The notes: a model not told the origin generated them from the sequence alone. Shown: positions 11,320-22,710, counted from the first letter of the stretch. The stretch is 64,000 nt of DNA from Macrothele yani (GCA_039090855.1 CM076991.1:100142021-100206020), one strand, 5' to 3'. Numbers and translations are program-made.

Positions 11320-11559
11320 ATTTGTTCTGATTCCTATCTGCCTTTATGTCGTGTACGTCCTGCTGGCAGGTACGTCACATCTCCTCTCCTGGTACGTTAC
11401 ATCATCTCCCCCTTATTTTTCTTTTTTTGAAGTGCTGCTCATATTTTTCCTATCTCGCGGTGTGGAAATAACATCACACCAATGCGAGATTTTTGAACGG
11501 TCGGGTCATCCGGATAGTTCGGGCGCCATTATAACGAAGTGAATTTCTCCGTCATTTTT

Positions 11560-11631
11560 ATCAGCGCCGGGGTTCGAACCCGGGTCTACTCATTCCGGAA
11601 TAAGTTGCTCTACCAATTAAGCTACGCGGAC
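11560..11631 (-). other. tRNA-like cloverleaf in the 5' LTR of TRIM copy B
   Basis: Same cloverleaf as at 11248-11319, with two base differences. Its presence in both LTRs shows that it belongs to the LTR and is not a chance insertion. Confidence 0.65.
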
Positions 11632-11971
11632 ATTTGTTCTGATTCCTATCTGCCTTTATGTCGTGTACGTCCTGCTGGCAGGTACGTCACATCTCCTCTC
11701 CTGGTACGTTACACGATGAGTGTATACAACAACGAGGTAGGTGATTTCATTACTATTGAGATGTTGTATTTACGTAATAATTCTTCAATTAATATGTAAT
11801 GCCTGGGACATATGTGTTGGATCCTGCGTGTCTCATAGTCTTACTACTTAATTTTTGTTATCGCAGACATTATATGATTTTTTATAGTTGCCTCCACCTT
11901 TGTAATTTTTAGTATTCCACCTTTGTAATTTTTCTTATTCCAGACTTTAAACTTTCGCTATAAATATTAGC

Positions 11972-12634
11972 AGTTTCCTTATTAGAACCATGTTTCCTTA
12001 TAAGAACCCTGTTTCCTTATTAGAACTCCGTTTCCTTATTAGAACCCTGTTTCCTTTTTAGAACCCTGTTTCCTTATTAGAACCCTGTTTCCTTTTTAGA
12101 ACCCTGTTTCCTTATTAGAACCATGTTTCCTTATTAGAACCATGTTTCCTTATTAGAACCATGTTTCCTTATTAGAACCCTGTATCCTTGTTAGAACCAT
12201 GTTTCCTTATTAGAACCATGTTTCCTTATTAGAACCCTGTATCCTTGTTAGAACCATGTTTCCTTATTAGAACCCCGTTTCCTTATTAGAACCCTGTTTC
12301 CTTTTTTGAATCCTGTTTCTTTATTAGAACCCTGTTTTCTTTTTAGAACCCTGTTTCCTTATTAGAACCATGTTTCCTTATTAGAACCATGTTTCCTTAT
12401 TAGAACCCTGTATCCTTGTTAGAACCATGTTTCCTTATTAGAACCCTGTATCCTTGTTAGAACCATGTTTCCTTATTAGAACCCCGTTTCCTTATTAGAA
12501 CCCCGTTTCCTTATTAGAACCCTGTTTCCTTTTTAGAACCCTGTTTCCTTTTTTGAATCCTGTTTCTTTATTAGAACCCTGTTTTCTTTTTAGAACCCTG
12601 TTTCCTTATTAGAACCCTGTTTCCTTATTAGAAC
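11972..12634. repeat. 19-bp minisatellite (about 35 copies)
   Basis: The unit is GTTTCCTTATTAGAACCCT, with variants CCATG/CCCTG/CCCCG, TTTTTAGAA and TATCCTTGTT. Groups of variant units recur in the same order, suggesting higher-order duplication inside the array. Confidence 0.95.
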
Positions 12635-12639
12635 AAGCA

Positions 12640-13620
12640 GAGGGTTTGACTTCTTTTGGGCTGTGTGAATCAGCAGATACATTGCTCCAGAGTGCGAGAC
12701 CGATGTGGCTGTCGAGAAGCCCTGGAGGATCGTGAACAGAGGGGTCTGGCGTGCATCGTAACATCCGCCCGGCGTGTAGCATTTCAGCAAATGACAGCCC
12801 TGTTCAGTGCTGGAGCCAGTAGTAGCATCAGTGTTAGGACAGTACAACGTTGCCCATGTTCTATGGGATTCCGGAGTCGACGGCCAACCAGGGTGCCATT
12901 GCTGAACCTACGGCACAAGGCTGTGCGCTGCGCTTGGGTTCGGGAACACCGCCATTGGACGTAAGATGACTGGAAACCTGTAGCCTGGTCCGACAAATCG
13001 GGGTACCAACTATTTCGGGCAGATAACCGATTCCGCGTGTGGCAACAACCCCACAAAGCAAAGGATACCTCATACGTAAAAGGTACAGTGCAGGCCGGAA
13101 GTGACTCTATTATGGTGTGCGGAATTTAAGCTGGCACGCATTACGACCCCTCATACGTCTGCAGACCGTTCTGACCGTTGGGGGCTACGTAACCATACTT
13201 GGGGATCATTTGCACCCGTTCATATCATGCAACCATTCCGACGAGTGCGACCTCTTTCAATACAGCAATGCGTCATCGCGCACGTCCACAGTTGTCGGAT
13301 TATGGCTGGAAGAACATTCCACGAAGTTTGGCATCTTGACTTGACCCCCTCGTTCGCCGGATTTAAACGCCATCGAACACATTTGGGATTCAGTTCAACG
13401 TGCCGTCAATACCAAGAATCCTCAACCTGCGAATATTACGGAATTGTCGGACGCTGTTCAGGAAGCATGATGTGTACTGTCGCCACAGTACTGCAGATAG
13501 TTTGTGGAGTCTATATGTCCCGTCGCGCTTCTGCCGTTATACGATCGCCAGGGGGATCAATGTGGTGTTAGGGATGTATCCTAGCGTTTTCTTGTTTTTT
13601 TTTTTTTTTTTTGCAAATCA
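12640..13620 (+). pseudogene. Tc1-like transposase and element, truncated and decayed
   Basis: Readable pieces include SAGASSSISVRTVQRCPCS (DNA-binding region), WSDKSGYQLF around the first catalytic Asp (Glu changed to Lys) and CNHSDECDLFQ. It is the same family as the copy at 51272-52215. The distal end resembles that copy's terminus (TTTGCAAATCAGTGT here). The proximal end is lost next to the 19-bp minisatellite. There are many stops and at least two frameshifts. Confidence 0.7.
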
Positions 13621-13888
13621 GTGTATTTCCCTATACACAGCACAGAATATTTTGTATATGTTACAAGAACGTAGCACTGAAACATTGAGACTTTTCAGAT
13701 ATGTTGCGCAATGTAACAGTAGTGTTTCTGAAACCTTACGGTTACGTCATAATGTCATCAAACGTTACATAACTTTGAAACATAACCGATACGTTACAGT
13801 GAAAGGTCTTTGTAATTTCAGCATACCAACTTCATGTTACTGTTACGTATTTGAAAGATATTTGTGACATCATCATATTACTGTTACG

Positions 13889-14123
13889 TTTTTTTTTTTT
13901 TTGTTTTTTTTTTTGATTGGAGGTTTAACGACCACCGTAAGCAACTCAATGGGCTATAAGCAGTCGCCCGTCCCTAATTTAGGGTCACTGGTTCCAGGGA
14001 AGGGAGAGAGCCAGTGCCGTAAGACAAACACAACATCCATGCCTGACCGGGATTCGAACCAGGACCCCTTACGGACGAATGATCAGAGACCAGCGCCTTA
14101 GACCACTGCGCCACCGGGGCGGC
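13889..14123 (-). mobile_element. tRNA-Leu/Ser-type SINE flanked by 47-bp direct repeats
   Basis: A full SINE on the minus strand: a tRNA-like head at about 14040-14123 with B box GGTTCGAATCCC, a body with TTGTGTTTGTC and CTGGAACCAGTGACC, and a poly-A tail (poly-T at 13889-13914). The sequence starting GTTACGTATTTGAAAGATAT is present on both sides (13842-13888 and 14124-14170) with one mismatch. Confidence 0.85.
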
Positions 14124-14210
14124 GTTACGTATTTGAAAGATATTTGTGACATCATCATATTACTATTACGTATTTACTACGTTGAACATTATAGTTTTAT
14201 GAAAGAAATA

Positions 14211-14433
14211 CGGGATTACGCCATATAATACAAATTTTGAAGATGACAATCTGATTTTTGGCGTTCTGGGTGGTGTAGTGGTTAGCATACCCGGGCGTTT
14301 TCTGGGAGACGCGGGTTCGAGTCCCGCTCCAGGACGATGAAAATTTTCAAGTTTTCGGATATTATCTGACTTACCATCCTTGTCACATTTACGCCAAAAA
14401 TCGGATTGTCATCTTCAAAATTTGTATTATAGT
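14211..14433 (+). mobile_element. tRNA-headed foldback repeat, short form
   Basis: A tRNA-like head (TGTAGTGGTTAGC as A box, GGTTCGAGTCCC as B box) and body are enclosed by inverted arms. 14211-14262 and 14390-14433 pair (ATACAAATTTTGAAGATGAC against its complement). It is related to the complete palindrome at 37731-38260 and probably a deleted form of it. Confidence 0.7.
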
Positions 14434-14439
14434 TTTAAT

Positions 14440-16500
14440 ATACTTTGTAAAATCACAATAAAAATATTACACTCGACAGCTGTTTCAAAAGCAACAATAG
14501 TCGTATTGCGAGTTGTTTACGTTTTCACAGGTACAATGCAGTCCGCTGTCCATTGGGAATAATGGCGGCGTTTATATGTTGATCACAAAAGAAATAAAAA
14601 TAGGTCCCAAATAAGGGTGTCGAATTTCTATTATACATGTGGAATTGACTATATTTCAGCATAAAAAAAGAAAGAAAATCAAATTCATTATTGCTCTTAA
14701 TACCTACATATGAAATTCCTCAGCTTTAAGTAAAAAAAACCCATGCTGGTATAGTATGCTAATACAACAACACAGCCATCTTACTTAGATTTTATAAAAC
14801 GCTTTTTAGAATTTAAAAATTAAAATAATAAAAAAAAACAATTACTTACTTTCAGATGATCTTGAATCACACAGAAAAAAAAAAAAAAAAAGGATGAATA
14901 ATTAAATCAGCTAACTAGCTAACTCCAGTACGACAGCATCACCAAAGAATATCCCAGTAGCACCTGGAAATACGATTACGAGAGTGCTTCGGTGGAATGG
15001 CATAAATGCGCATGCGCATCCACGCCGTTGCCGAACCAAAATTCTTAAATATCGCCGGAATGTAACATCAAGGTAGCAATTATGTACAATGGAAACTATA
15101 AAACAGTAGTATCGGTGAATGCTATTTTTAACGTAACCGTAATGTTCAAAGAGTTATGTTCCAAAATACTGTAGATGTTGCTGAAACGTAATTGTAAGAT
15201 ATCTCTGAAAGTGTAACGAAAATGAGAGAGTGTAACATTATTGATACATATCTGAAACGTCTTGTGCTGTATGGGTCCTGCCAGCTTTTTTTCTCATGCC
15301 CTATACTCTTTACATTTGGCATCACGTTTCTTAACTTCATAAAAATGTTATAAATCGTTATATTTCTAAATATATGATAAATCTTAAACAGGACTACAAA
15401 TATTGAGCAAAATTAGTTGTTAAGTTAAAATCATTTGTATCATGAAACTCACTGTAGTTTGTGTTTTGGGCTATGATTCAGAATTAAAAAAATTTAAACG
15501 ATTATGAAAACTTGTATATTCTCGTTTAGTTTTTCACGGTTTTGAAAGTTTTAGTTAAATCTTATACTGTACAGGTAAAAGAAATTCAGGTATGGATTTC
15601 ACATGAACAAATTTTTCAGCGTGATTTTTTTCTTCATCGCTGATAACACATCCTTAGTATCAAATATGAAACCATTAGCTAATAAAATTCCATCCCTAAC
15701 TCCCTCTCGCAAAGTCGTATGATCGTTTACGTGAGTGAGTTCCCATTGGAAAAAGACTCTCGCCTCCTAAGAGGTAGGATTATTCGAAGATTCCGTGAAT
15801 GTAATCGACAATGCTCTTCGGATGAAACCCTCATCTGCAATGAACTAATATAGTTACAACTATTATTTAACTATACACTCAGAAATCCCTAAAATATCTC
15901 TCTAAGATACAAAGGCACTGCAGCTGAAATATAGGATTAAACGGATTTAAAAATTTACAATTTTAACTTCGTACTCTCTAAACTTCAGGAAAATTTCTTA
16001 AAAGTTATCATTTGGTGAACGCATATTTGTGTCGTCTTTTTTGTATTCGCGATATCTCTTGTTTCTCATCAAACATACATCTTGTACATTATTATATAAT
16101 ATATTTTATAAAATGTTTTAGATGATGACAGTGCTTTAAAACAAATGACGATAGTAATTCGTTGCTAACTGAAAATTTGAAGATCCCCTTAATCTTGGTC
16201 TTAAAATATAAAGAAGAAATGTTTACACCGTTGTTTCATATTGTAATAACATTGTTGCAAAAAATTATGTGATGCATTAATACGCAGCAAATCGTAGATA
16301 AATATGTTATACTGGCATTAAAAATATAAAACGGTATTTCATAAAAACATTTTGGGTAACTAACTTCGAATTCTCTTATTCTCATCCGACACATCACACC
16401 AATTTATTTCATTTTTGTCTTTAAAAAACAAGAACAAAGTCGATGTTATTTTTATTGCCAGTTTTAACCATGTGTTGAAGGTGATGAAGACATTTTTCTT
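14440..16500. other. No recognisable feature
   Basis: AT-rich sequence with homopolymer A runs. Parts of 13640-13880 and 15060-15300 share a GTTAC-rich style in opposite orientation, but no element could be defined. Confidence 0.5.
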
Positions 16501-16507
16501 TGTCTAC

Positions 16508-16841
16508 CGTGTCCTTCACAGCTTGCTGGCAGTGACTTCTTACCCTTTTTGGAATTTTGAAAGATTTCCGTCGAACTGTATCATATATGTTAAGGAGCTT
16601 CACAGCTTGCAGGCAGTGACTTATTATCCTTTTGGAATTTTGAAAGATTTCCGTGGAAATTAGATCAAATATGATTAGGAGCTTCACAGCTTGCTGGCAG
16701 TGACATCCTTTTAGAATTTTGAAAGATTTCCGTGGAAATTAGATCAAATATGTCGATGAGCTTCACAGCTTGCTGGCAGTGACTTCTCGTCGTTTTAGAA
16801 TGTTGAAAGATTTCCGTGGAACTTGATCAGATATGTTGAGG
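16508..16841. repeat. 82-bp satellite, left block (about 4 copies)
   Basis: The unit contains GAGCTTCACAGCTTGCTGGC and GGAATTTTGAAAGATTTCCG. It is the same satellite as 18366-20276; the two blocks are separated by a hAT insertion. Confidence 0.95.
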
Positions 16842-18365
16842 TAGAGGTCTGCACGGACCCGGGTCGGACCGTATATTTCTCCTGTTTCCAAGGCGTGGGC
16901 CCGGGTAGGGTCGGGCCTTTGCTCATTTCGAAGTTAAGAAAACGAGCCGGGCTTTCAATATTTAATGTAAAACAGAAACGGGCCGAGCAGGGGTTTTTTT
17001 TTATGAGCAAAACAATCGCTGTACGATGCCTTTCTCGTTTGGAAAACTCGCAACATACAGCAGCAGGATAAGATTGAATAATTTCCGCCGATGGAAAAAA
17101 TTGAAGTTTTACGATATCCTTCCTTTCTACAAAACAATTGGAATGGTTCAGCTCCCTTAGTTTTTCAATATGAATGTGGTCCCTTCTCTCTCTCTCTCTC
17201 CCTAACTTTCACCCTGCTCTCATGCTTCAGGGCAGGCTATTAACTGCAACATTTCTAACCCGAGCCACCCGCTCGCAGACGATCTTTTTTATTGCTCTGG
17301 TCGGCGGTACTTCGTTCTTTAGATGAGTGAAAAGTTTTAAGTTGTTTTAAATGGCACGGGCAAAATGGGCTGGGAGGAACTTTCTTCTGTGTATGAATCT
17401 GTGCTGTATTTTCCCCATTTGTACTATCAGGCAGCCGTTTTCAAAACTTCTGTGACACTGATTAGCTGGGCAGTCTGTCGCTGATTTCCCTTAGCATATG
17501 CTCAGTTCAATGTTGCTGATAAATACTCTTCCATACTTATTGTGAAGTTTAAGACAGCGAAAGAGTTTCGCGAAAAAATCGCTTCCGAAGAATAAGTGCA
17601 TGTAGACAATGTAAAGGGGAAAAGCGATATTTGGAAATATTTTAAATCACTGTCCCGTTCTGAAAGTAGTTGGCCGGTAAACGTTGTGTAGCGCCCTAAA
17701 CGCAAAACCTTTTTGAGTTACGATGGCATAAAATCTGGAACATTGCATCTTAAGCGGTACAAATGTTTTCCCCACACACACACGAAAGACATATTGGGTT
17801 CCAGCGATATGATATGCCAGTAGAGATAGGTGCAGTTTATAAAGCCATAAAATATTCTTCCAGTAAAATGATCGGACTCCTAATTCTGGATATTTCGTAC
17901 TTTTCGAATTAACCGCCTCCCCCTCCTTATCCCCAAGGAGATTTCCGGATCCGGCGGTAGGGAATGATAATTTGAAAACCCAGCACATTTGAAAGGCATG
18001 GAAATTGTCCGTTTCATGCAATATTGTTTAGTATACAAGCCCCCCCCTCTCCCGCCCTCCTCGGACGTCACGTGACTTATACAGAGTCTCAGAAATATTC
18101 TGAAATAACGTTTATTGTAATAGAATTCGTGAAGCAATTAAGAAAACGAAAACTGTTTATTAGTCGAATGACCGAGTGCACCAGGTGTCAAATTCGTGTT
18201 TTGCTAATTGTTGAAATTTTATGTGCCGGCCCGGGCCTTGGAAATAGGAGGGCTATACGGGCAGGGCCGGGCTTTAATTAAAAATTTTGAAACACGGGCA
18301 TTGAACGCGCGGGCTTAGGCTGGGCCCGGGCGGGCTCTCCAAATTAAGGCCCATGCAGACTTCTA
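16842..18365 (+). mobile_element. hAT-type transposon inserted in the 82-bp satellite
   Basis: Its ends are TAGAGGTCTGCACGG and the inverted TAGAAGTCTGCATGG. The flanking 8-mers are TGTTGAGG (16834-16841) and TGTTGAGT (18366-18373), the 8-bp duplication expected of hAT with one mismatch. GC-rich subterminal motifs of the GGCCCGGG/GGGCCGGGC type occur near both ends, as in many hAT elements. The interior holds only a decayed BED-finger remnant, so it is non-autonomous. Confidence 0.8.
17621..17775 (+). pseudogene. BED zinc-finger remnant of a hAT transposase
   Basis: In one frame the sequence reads SDIWKYFKSLSR, then after a stop SYDGIKSGTLHLKRYKC. This matches the BED-finger pattern (W-x-x-F, then a Leu-x-x-H/Y-x-x-C end) that begins many hAT transposases. 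The first Cys pair is lost and the final His is Tyr, so it is not functional. Confidence 0.45.
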
Positions 18366-20276
18366 TGTTGAGTAGCTTCACAGCTTGCTGGTAATAACTT
18401 CTCACCCTTTTGGAATTTTGAAAGATTTCCGTGGAACTAGATCAGTTATGTTGAGGAGCTTCACAGCTTGCTGGCAGTGATTCCCATTCTTTTGGAATTT
18501 TAAAAGATTTCCGTGGAATTAGATCAGATATGTTGAGGAGCTTCACAGCTTGCTGGCAGTGATTCCCATTCTTTTGGAATTTTGAAAGATTTTCGTGGAA
18601 TTAGATCAGATATGTTGAGGAGCTTCACAGCTTGCTGGCAGTGATTCCCATTCTTTTGGAATTTTGAAAGATTTCCGTGGAATTAGATCAGATATGTTGA
18701 GGAGCTTCACAGCTTTCTGGCAGTGACTTCTCAGCCTTTTGGAATTTTGAAAGATTTCCGTGGAACTAGATCAGATATGTTGAGGAGCTTCACAGCTTGC
18801 TGGCAGTGATTCCCATTCTTTTGGAATTTTGAAAGATTTCCGTGGGATTAGATCAGATATGTTGGGAGCTTCACAGCTTGCTGGCAGTAATTCCCATTCT
18901 TTTGGAATTTTGAAAGATTTCCGTGGAATTAGATCAGATATGTTGAGGAGCTTCACAGCTTTCTGGCAGTGACTTCTCATCCTTTTGGAATTTTGAAAGA
19001 TTTCCGTGGAACTAGATCAGATATGTTGTGGAGCTTTACAGCTTGCTGGCAGTGACTTCCCATCATTTTGGAATTTTGAAAGATTTCCGTGGAACTATAT
19101 CAGATATGTTGAGGAGCTTCACAGCTTGCTGGCAGTGATTCCCATTCTTTTGGAATTTTGAAAGATTTCCGTGAAATTAGATCAGATATGTTGTGGAGCT
19201 TCACAGCTTGCTGGCAGTGACTTCTCATCCTTTTGGAATTTTGAAAGATTTCCGTGGAACTAGATCAGATATGTTGTGGAGCTTCACAGCTTGTTGGCAG
19301 TGACTTCCCATCCTTTTGGAATTTTGAAAGATTTCCGTGGAACTAGATCAGATATGTTGTGGAGCTTCACAGCTTGCTGGCAGTGACTTCCCATCCTTTT
19401 GGAATTTTGAAAGATTTCCGTGGAACTAGATCAGATATGTTGAGGAGCTTCACAGCTTGCTGGCAGTGACTTCTCATCCTTTTGGAATTTTGAAAGATTT
19501 GCGTGGAACTAGATCAGATATGTTGAGGAGCTTCACAGCTTTCTGGCAGTGACTTCTCATCCTTTTGGAATTTTGAAAGATTTCCGTGGAACTAGATCAG
19601 ATATGTTGTGGAGCTTCACAGCTCGCTGGCAGTGACTTCCCATCCTTTTGGAATTTTGAAAGATTTCCGTGGAACTAGATCAGATATGTTGTGGAGCTTC
19701 ACAGCTTTCTGGCAGTGACTTCCCTCCTTTTGGAATTTTGAAAGATTTCCGTGGAACTAGATCAGATATGTTGTGGAGCTTCACAGCTTGCTGGCAGTGA
19801 CTTCCCATCCTTTTGGAATTTTGAAAGATTTCCGTGGAACTAGATCAGATATGTTGAGGAGCTTCACAGCTTGCTGGCAGTGACTTCCCATCCTTTTGGA
19901 ATTTTGAAAGATTTCCGTGGAATTAGATCAGATATGTTGTGGAGCTTCACAGCTTGCTGGCAGTGACTTCCCATCCTTTTGGAATTTTGAAAGATTTCCG
20001 TGGAACTAGATCAGTTATGTTGAGGAGCTTCACAGCTTTCTGGCAGTGACTTCTCATCCTTTTGGAATTTTGAAAGATTTCCGTAGAACTAGATCAGATA
20101 TGTTGTGGAGCTTCACAGCTTGCTGGCAGTGACTTCCCATCCTTTTGGAATTTTAAAAGATTTCCGTGGAACTAGATCAGATATGTTGAGGAGCTTCACA
20201 GCGTGCTGGCAGTGACTTCTCATCCTTTTGGAATTTTGAAAGATTTCCGTGGAACTAGATCAGATATGCTGAGGAG
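18366..20276. repeat. 82-bp satellite, right block (about 23 copies)
   Basis: Tandem 82-bp units differ mainly at GAGGAGC/GTGGAGC, TTGCTGG/TTTCTGG and GATTCCCATTC/GACTTCCCATCC. These variants alternate, suggesting multi-unit duplications. Confidence 0.97.
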
Positions 20277-20537
20277 AAGTTTGTGCGACACAATGTGCAT
20301 TCTGATATCCTAAGATAGTCAGGTCAAGAACGATAGTGTAATAAGGTATTTGAAGTTACAATGACCACACCTAGAGCCTGAACCCAAGGTGCATATGTCT
20401 TAGGCTTGAAACTTATAGACAAGGGCCGATTGGGTCGACGAAAGCAGGCCGGAAATTTTAGTCTTGTGATCCTCTACAGGAACACACGTGCCCATAGGAG
20501 AACAGCTCATGATTTGTTTCTTTTAGTTATTGCTCTG

Positions 20538-20710
20538 CTTTTTTTTTTTTTTTTTGATTGGATGTTCAACGACCACCATGAGCAACTCAATGGGCTATAA
20601 ACAGTCGCCCGTCCTTAATTTAGGGCCACTGATTCTAGGAAAGGGAGAGAGCCAATGCCGTAAGACAAACACAACATCCATACCTCACCGGAATTCGAAC
20701 GCGAACGAAT
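20538..20710 (-). mobile_element. tRNA-Leu/Ser-type SINE, 5'-truncated
   Basis: A poly-T run followed by GATTGGATGTTCAACGACCA and the usual body. The tRNA-like head is cut off after the GGAATTCGAAC (B box) region. Confidence 0.8.
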
Positions 20711-21142
20711 GTACTTAATGGAAGAGATGGACGACGTGGATTCGACTGTAAAGTCGACTAGTCGTCAATGGTATTGAGTGTATGAGTATGCTGATATGGA
20801 TTCTAAGGTTTTTGAATCATATATAATTCCTAGAGATGAGAAGAAAAGACTTCGTTTTTTGGAGGTGGATAATGTATCCTCGTGAAAAAAATTCTGTTAA
20901 CTATTGGATGAAAGCGAACTGTTGAAATATGAATTACAAGACTAATTCAGTCGTGAACAAATTTTAACAGCAATTTAAGGATGAAGGAATTCTAAAAAAA
21001 CACATATCACAAATGTAACATATCAAACCAGATAATTGCATTATTTGATCAATGACCGTCTACTGCGCAACAGTATTCGAACCACCATCTTGAATAGACC
21101 CCTTTTTAAAGCAACCTATTATTTTTGACTAATGAACTACTA

Positions 21143-22710
21143 CACTGCCGTGCAAAAATTAAGGACGAGACGGTTTTTCGAATGTAACGTCATGCAGAAG
21201 TGCTCCACATCGACTCAAATCATACCATAAGATCCCAAGATGTAAGAATATAGGACAAGTGAGCAAAACCGTCCAAACAAGGAATCCAAAGGATACAAAG
21301 ATACGTTATTGAAAAGGTAGCTTCGAGCACAACTGGACAGAAGACAGAAACGTCCATATGACAGGCGGCTGCCAAGAAAATTCCAGTCTTTAGTAGGGGA
21401 TATGATCACCCCTGACTGCGTTACAAGATTTACAACGTCTGTCCATGTTGAGGACGAGGTTGTCAAGGAGCTGTTGAGACATTGCGGCCCATTCCTCTTG
21501 TAGTGCCCATCGCAGCTGCGGAATCGTTGCTGGCTGCTGATGAGGTGCTGCCAAACGTCTACGGAGAAGGTCCCACACGTGTTCGATTGGATTTAGGTCC
21601 GGGGACCTTGCGGGCCAATCCATGCGTTGAATATCTTCACTCTCCAACAGCTCTGCGGCAGTCACTGTACGATGAGGTATAGCGTTGTCGTACATGAAGA
21701 GGAACTCAGGACCCACAGCACCTCAAAACAGACGCACGTGAGGCAGAAGAACCTCGGTACAATAGCGGACAACAGTCACTGAAACTCCTTGGATGATGTC
21801 GAGGTTAGTACGGCTACCAAGCATGATAGCGCCCCAAACGAGAACTCCGCAACCTCCAAACCGGTCCCTTTCCATGATGTTGGAGGTTTGATTGCGTGTT
21901 CCCTGTTCTCCCCAGATGTGTATACGTCCAGAATCACTCGTCAGACTAAATTGGCTCTCATCCGTAAAGAGAACTCGACCCCATTGCTGATGTGTCCAGT
22001 ACTTGTGTTCCTGGCACCACAGAAAACGCCGTCTACGATGAGCAGGAGTTAATGGCACAAACCGTACTGGTCGTCGTGCAAATAGACCACCTTTGTGCAG
22101 CCTCCTGTCCACGGTAAAACGCGATAACGGACGTCCAGTTGTCTGCTGCATGTACCTTGAGATTTCTCCCGTTGTCTGCCGCCTGTCTCTTCTCGCCTGT
22201 AGGACAATATACCGGTTGTCCGACGCCGTGGTTGCTTGTGGACGACCACTGCTAAACTCTAGGACAGCTGTTTCTGTCGTTTAAAATGCTCTTCAAGCTC
22301 ATGAAACGATGCTGTGAGCGATCCCGAACTCCTCGGCCACACTAGTCACACTTCGACCTTCTTCCAGCTTCCCGAAGACGCGACCTCGGGTAAAGTCATC
22401 CAGATGTCGTCTACTGGCTTGCCTGTTTGCCATGTCACACGGTGGCAACAACTCGACGTCGTTCAAACCGATGTACACCGTGCAATAGCTTTCACTGAAT
22501 TGCTGAGCGTACACCGCCCGTGTGCTTTATACACTTCCGACACTCCCCTCCTCCTATATCATGCTGCATATATGCGCATGCCCTACAGTACCGGACCCTG
22601 GTCTATTGGTCTATCTCCTGAGTGGTCTTTCGGTCCGTTCTGTTTTCTCGTTCCGCGTTCCGCTATTTTGCTAATTTCTCCTCTTCGTCCTTAATTTTTG
22701 CACACCAGTG
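21143..22710 (-). mobile_element. Tc1-like transposon, family shared with 62038-63576
   Basis: The ends are CACTGCCGTGCAAAAATTAA and, inverted at 22710, CACTGGTGTGCAAAAATTAA, each continuing GGACGA. TA lies before 21143. No TA directly follows 22710, so the duplication is not clean there. It holds a nearly full-length transposase. Confidence 0.9.
21390..22433 (-). pseudogene. Tc1-family transposase with in-frame stops (347 codons)
   Basis: It begins MANRQASRRHLDDFTRGRVF (helix-turn-helix) and ends DHIPY. The catalytic triad is visible: FTDES, MYDNA and SPDLNPIEHVW, with 34 residues between the second Asp and the Glu (DD34E). The frame is conserved throughout. Stops interrupt it near 22299 and 22290, possibly further ones before 22151, and one at 21723 (HVRLF-stop-GAVGPEF). 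Repairs are few, so this copy is not very old, but it is inactive as read. Confidence 0.85.

Larger units (their letters stand above)
11218..11713 (-). mobile_element. TRIM retroelement copy B, nearly identical LTRs
   Basis: Two 184-bp LTRs (11218-11401 and 11530-11713) differ at only two positions. The target duplication is CGAT at 11214-11217 and 11714-11717. The minus-strand primer binding site TGGCGCCCGAAC is at 11517-11528, one base from the 5' LTR. The purine tract complementary to 11402-11414 abuts the 3' LTR. The interior is only 128 bp and non-coding. The LTRs are 22 bp longer than the solo LTR because of an added TGTAACGTACCAGGAG-type start. Confidence 0.9.
9783..11724 (-). mobile_element. 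Tc1-like transposon split by TRIM copy B
   Basis: Terminal inverted repeats begin TACACTCATC(T/G)TCAAAAAAA and continue ATAGTTGCAC. The left copy starts at 9783 and the right copy ends at 11724. TA occurs on both sides (9781-9782 and 11725-11726). The right repeat is interrupted by TRIM copy B plus its duplicated CGAT. Without that insert the element is about 1.44 kb, normal for Tc1. Confidence 0.9.

Noticed and set aside
10498..11430. Plus-strand ORFs of 67-170 codons over 10.5-11.4 kb
   Set aside because: They are antisense shadows of the Tc1 transposase and run into TRIM copy B.
11972..12634. CRISPR-like array
   Set aside because: The 19-bp units are directly adjacent without unique spacers; this is a minisatellite in a eukaryotic context.
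13640..15300. A long element bounded by GTTAC-rich inverted repeats (13640-13880 and 15060-15300)
   Set aside because: The two segments are similar in style but could not be aligned base by base over a useful length.
18366..20276. CRISPR-like array from repeated 82-bp units
   Set aside because: The whole unit is repeated with no variable spacers; it is a satellite.
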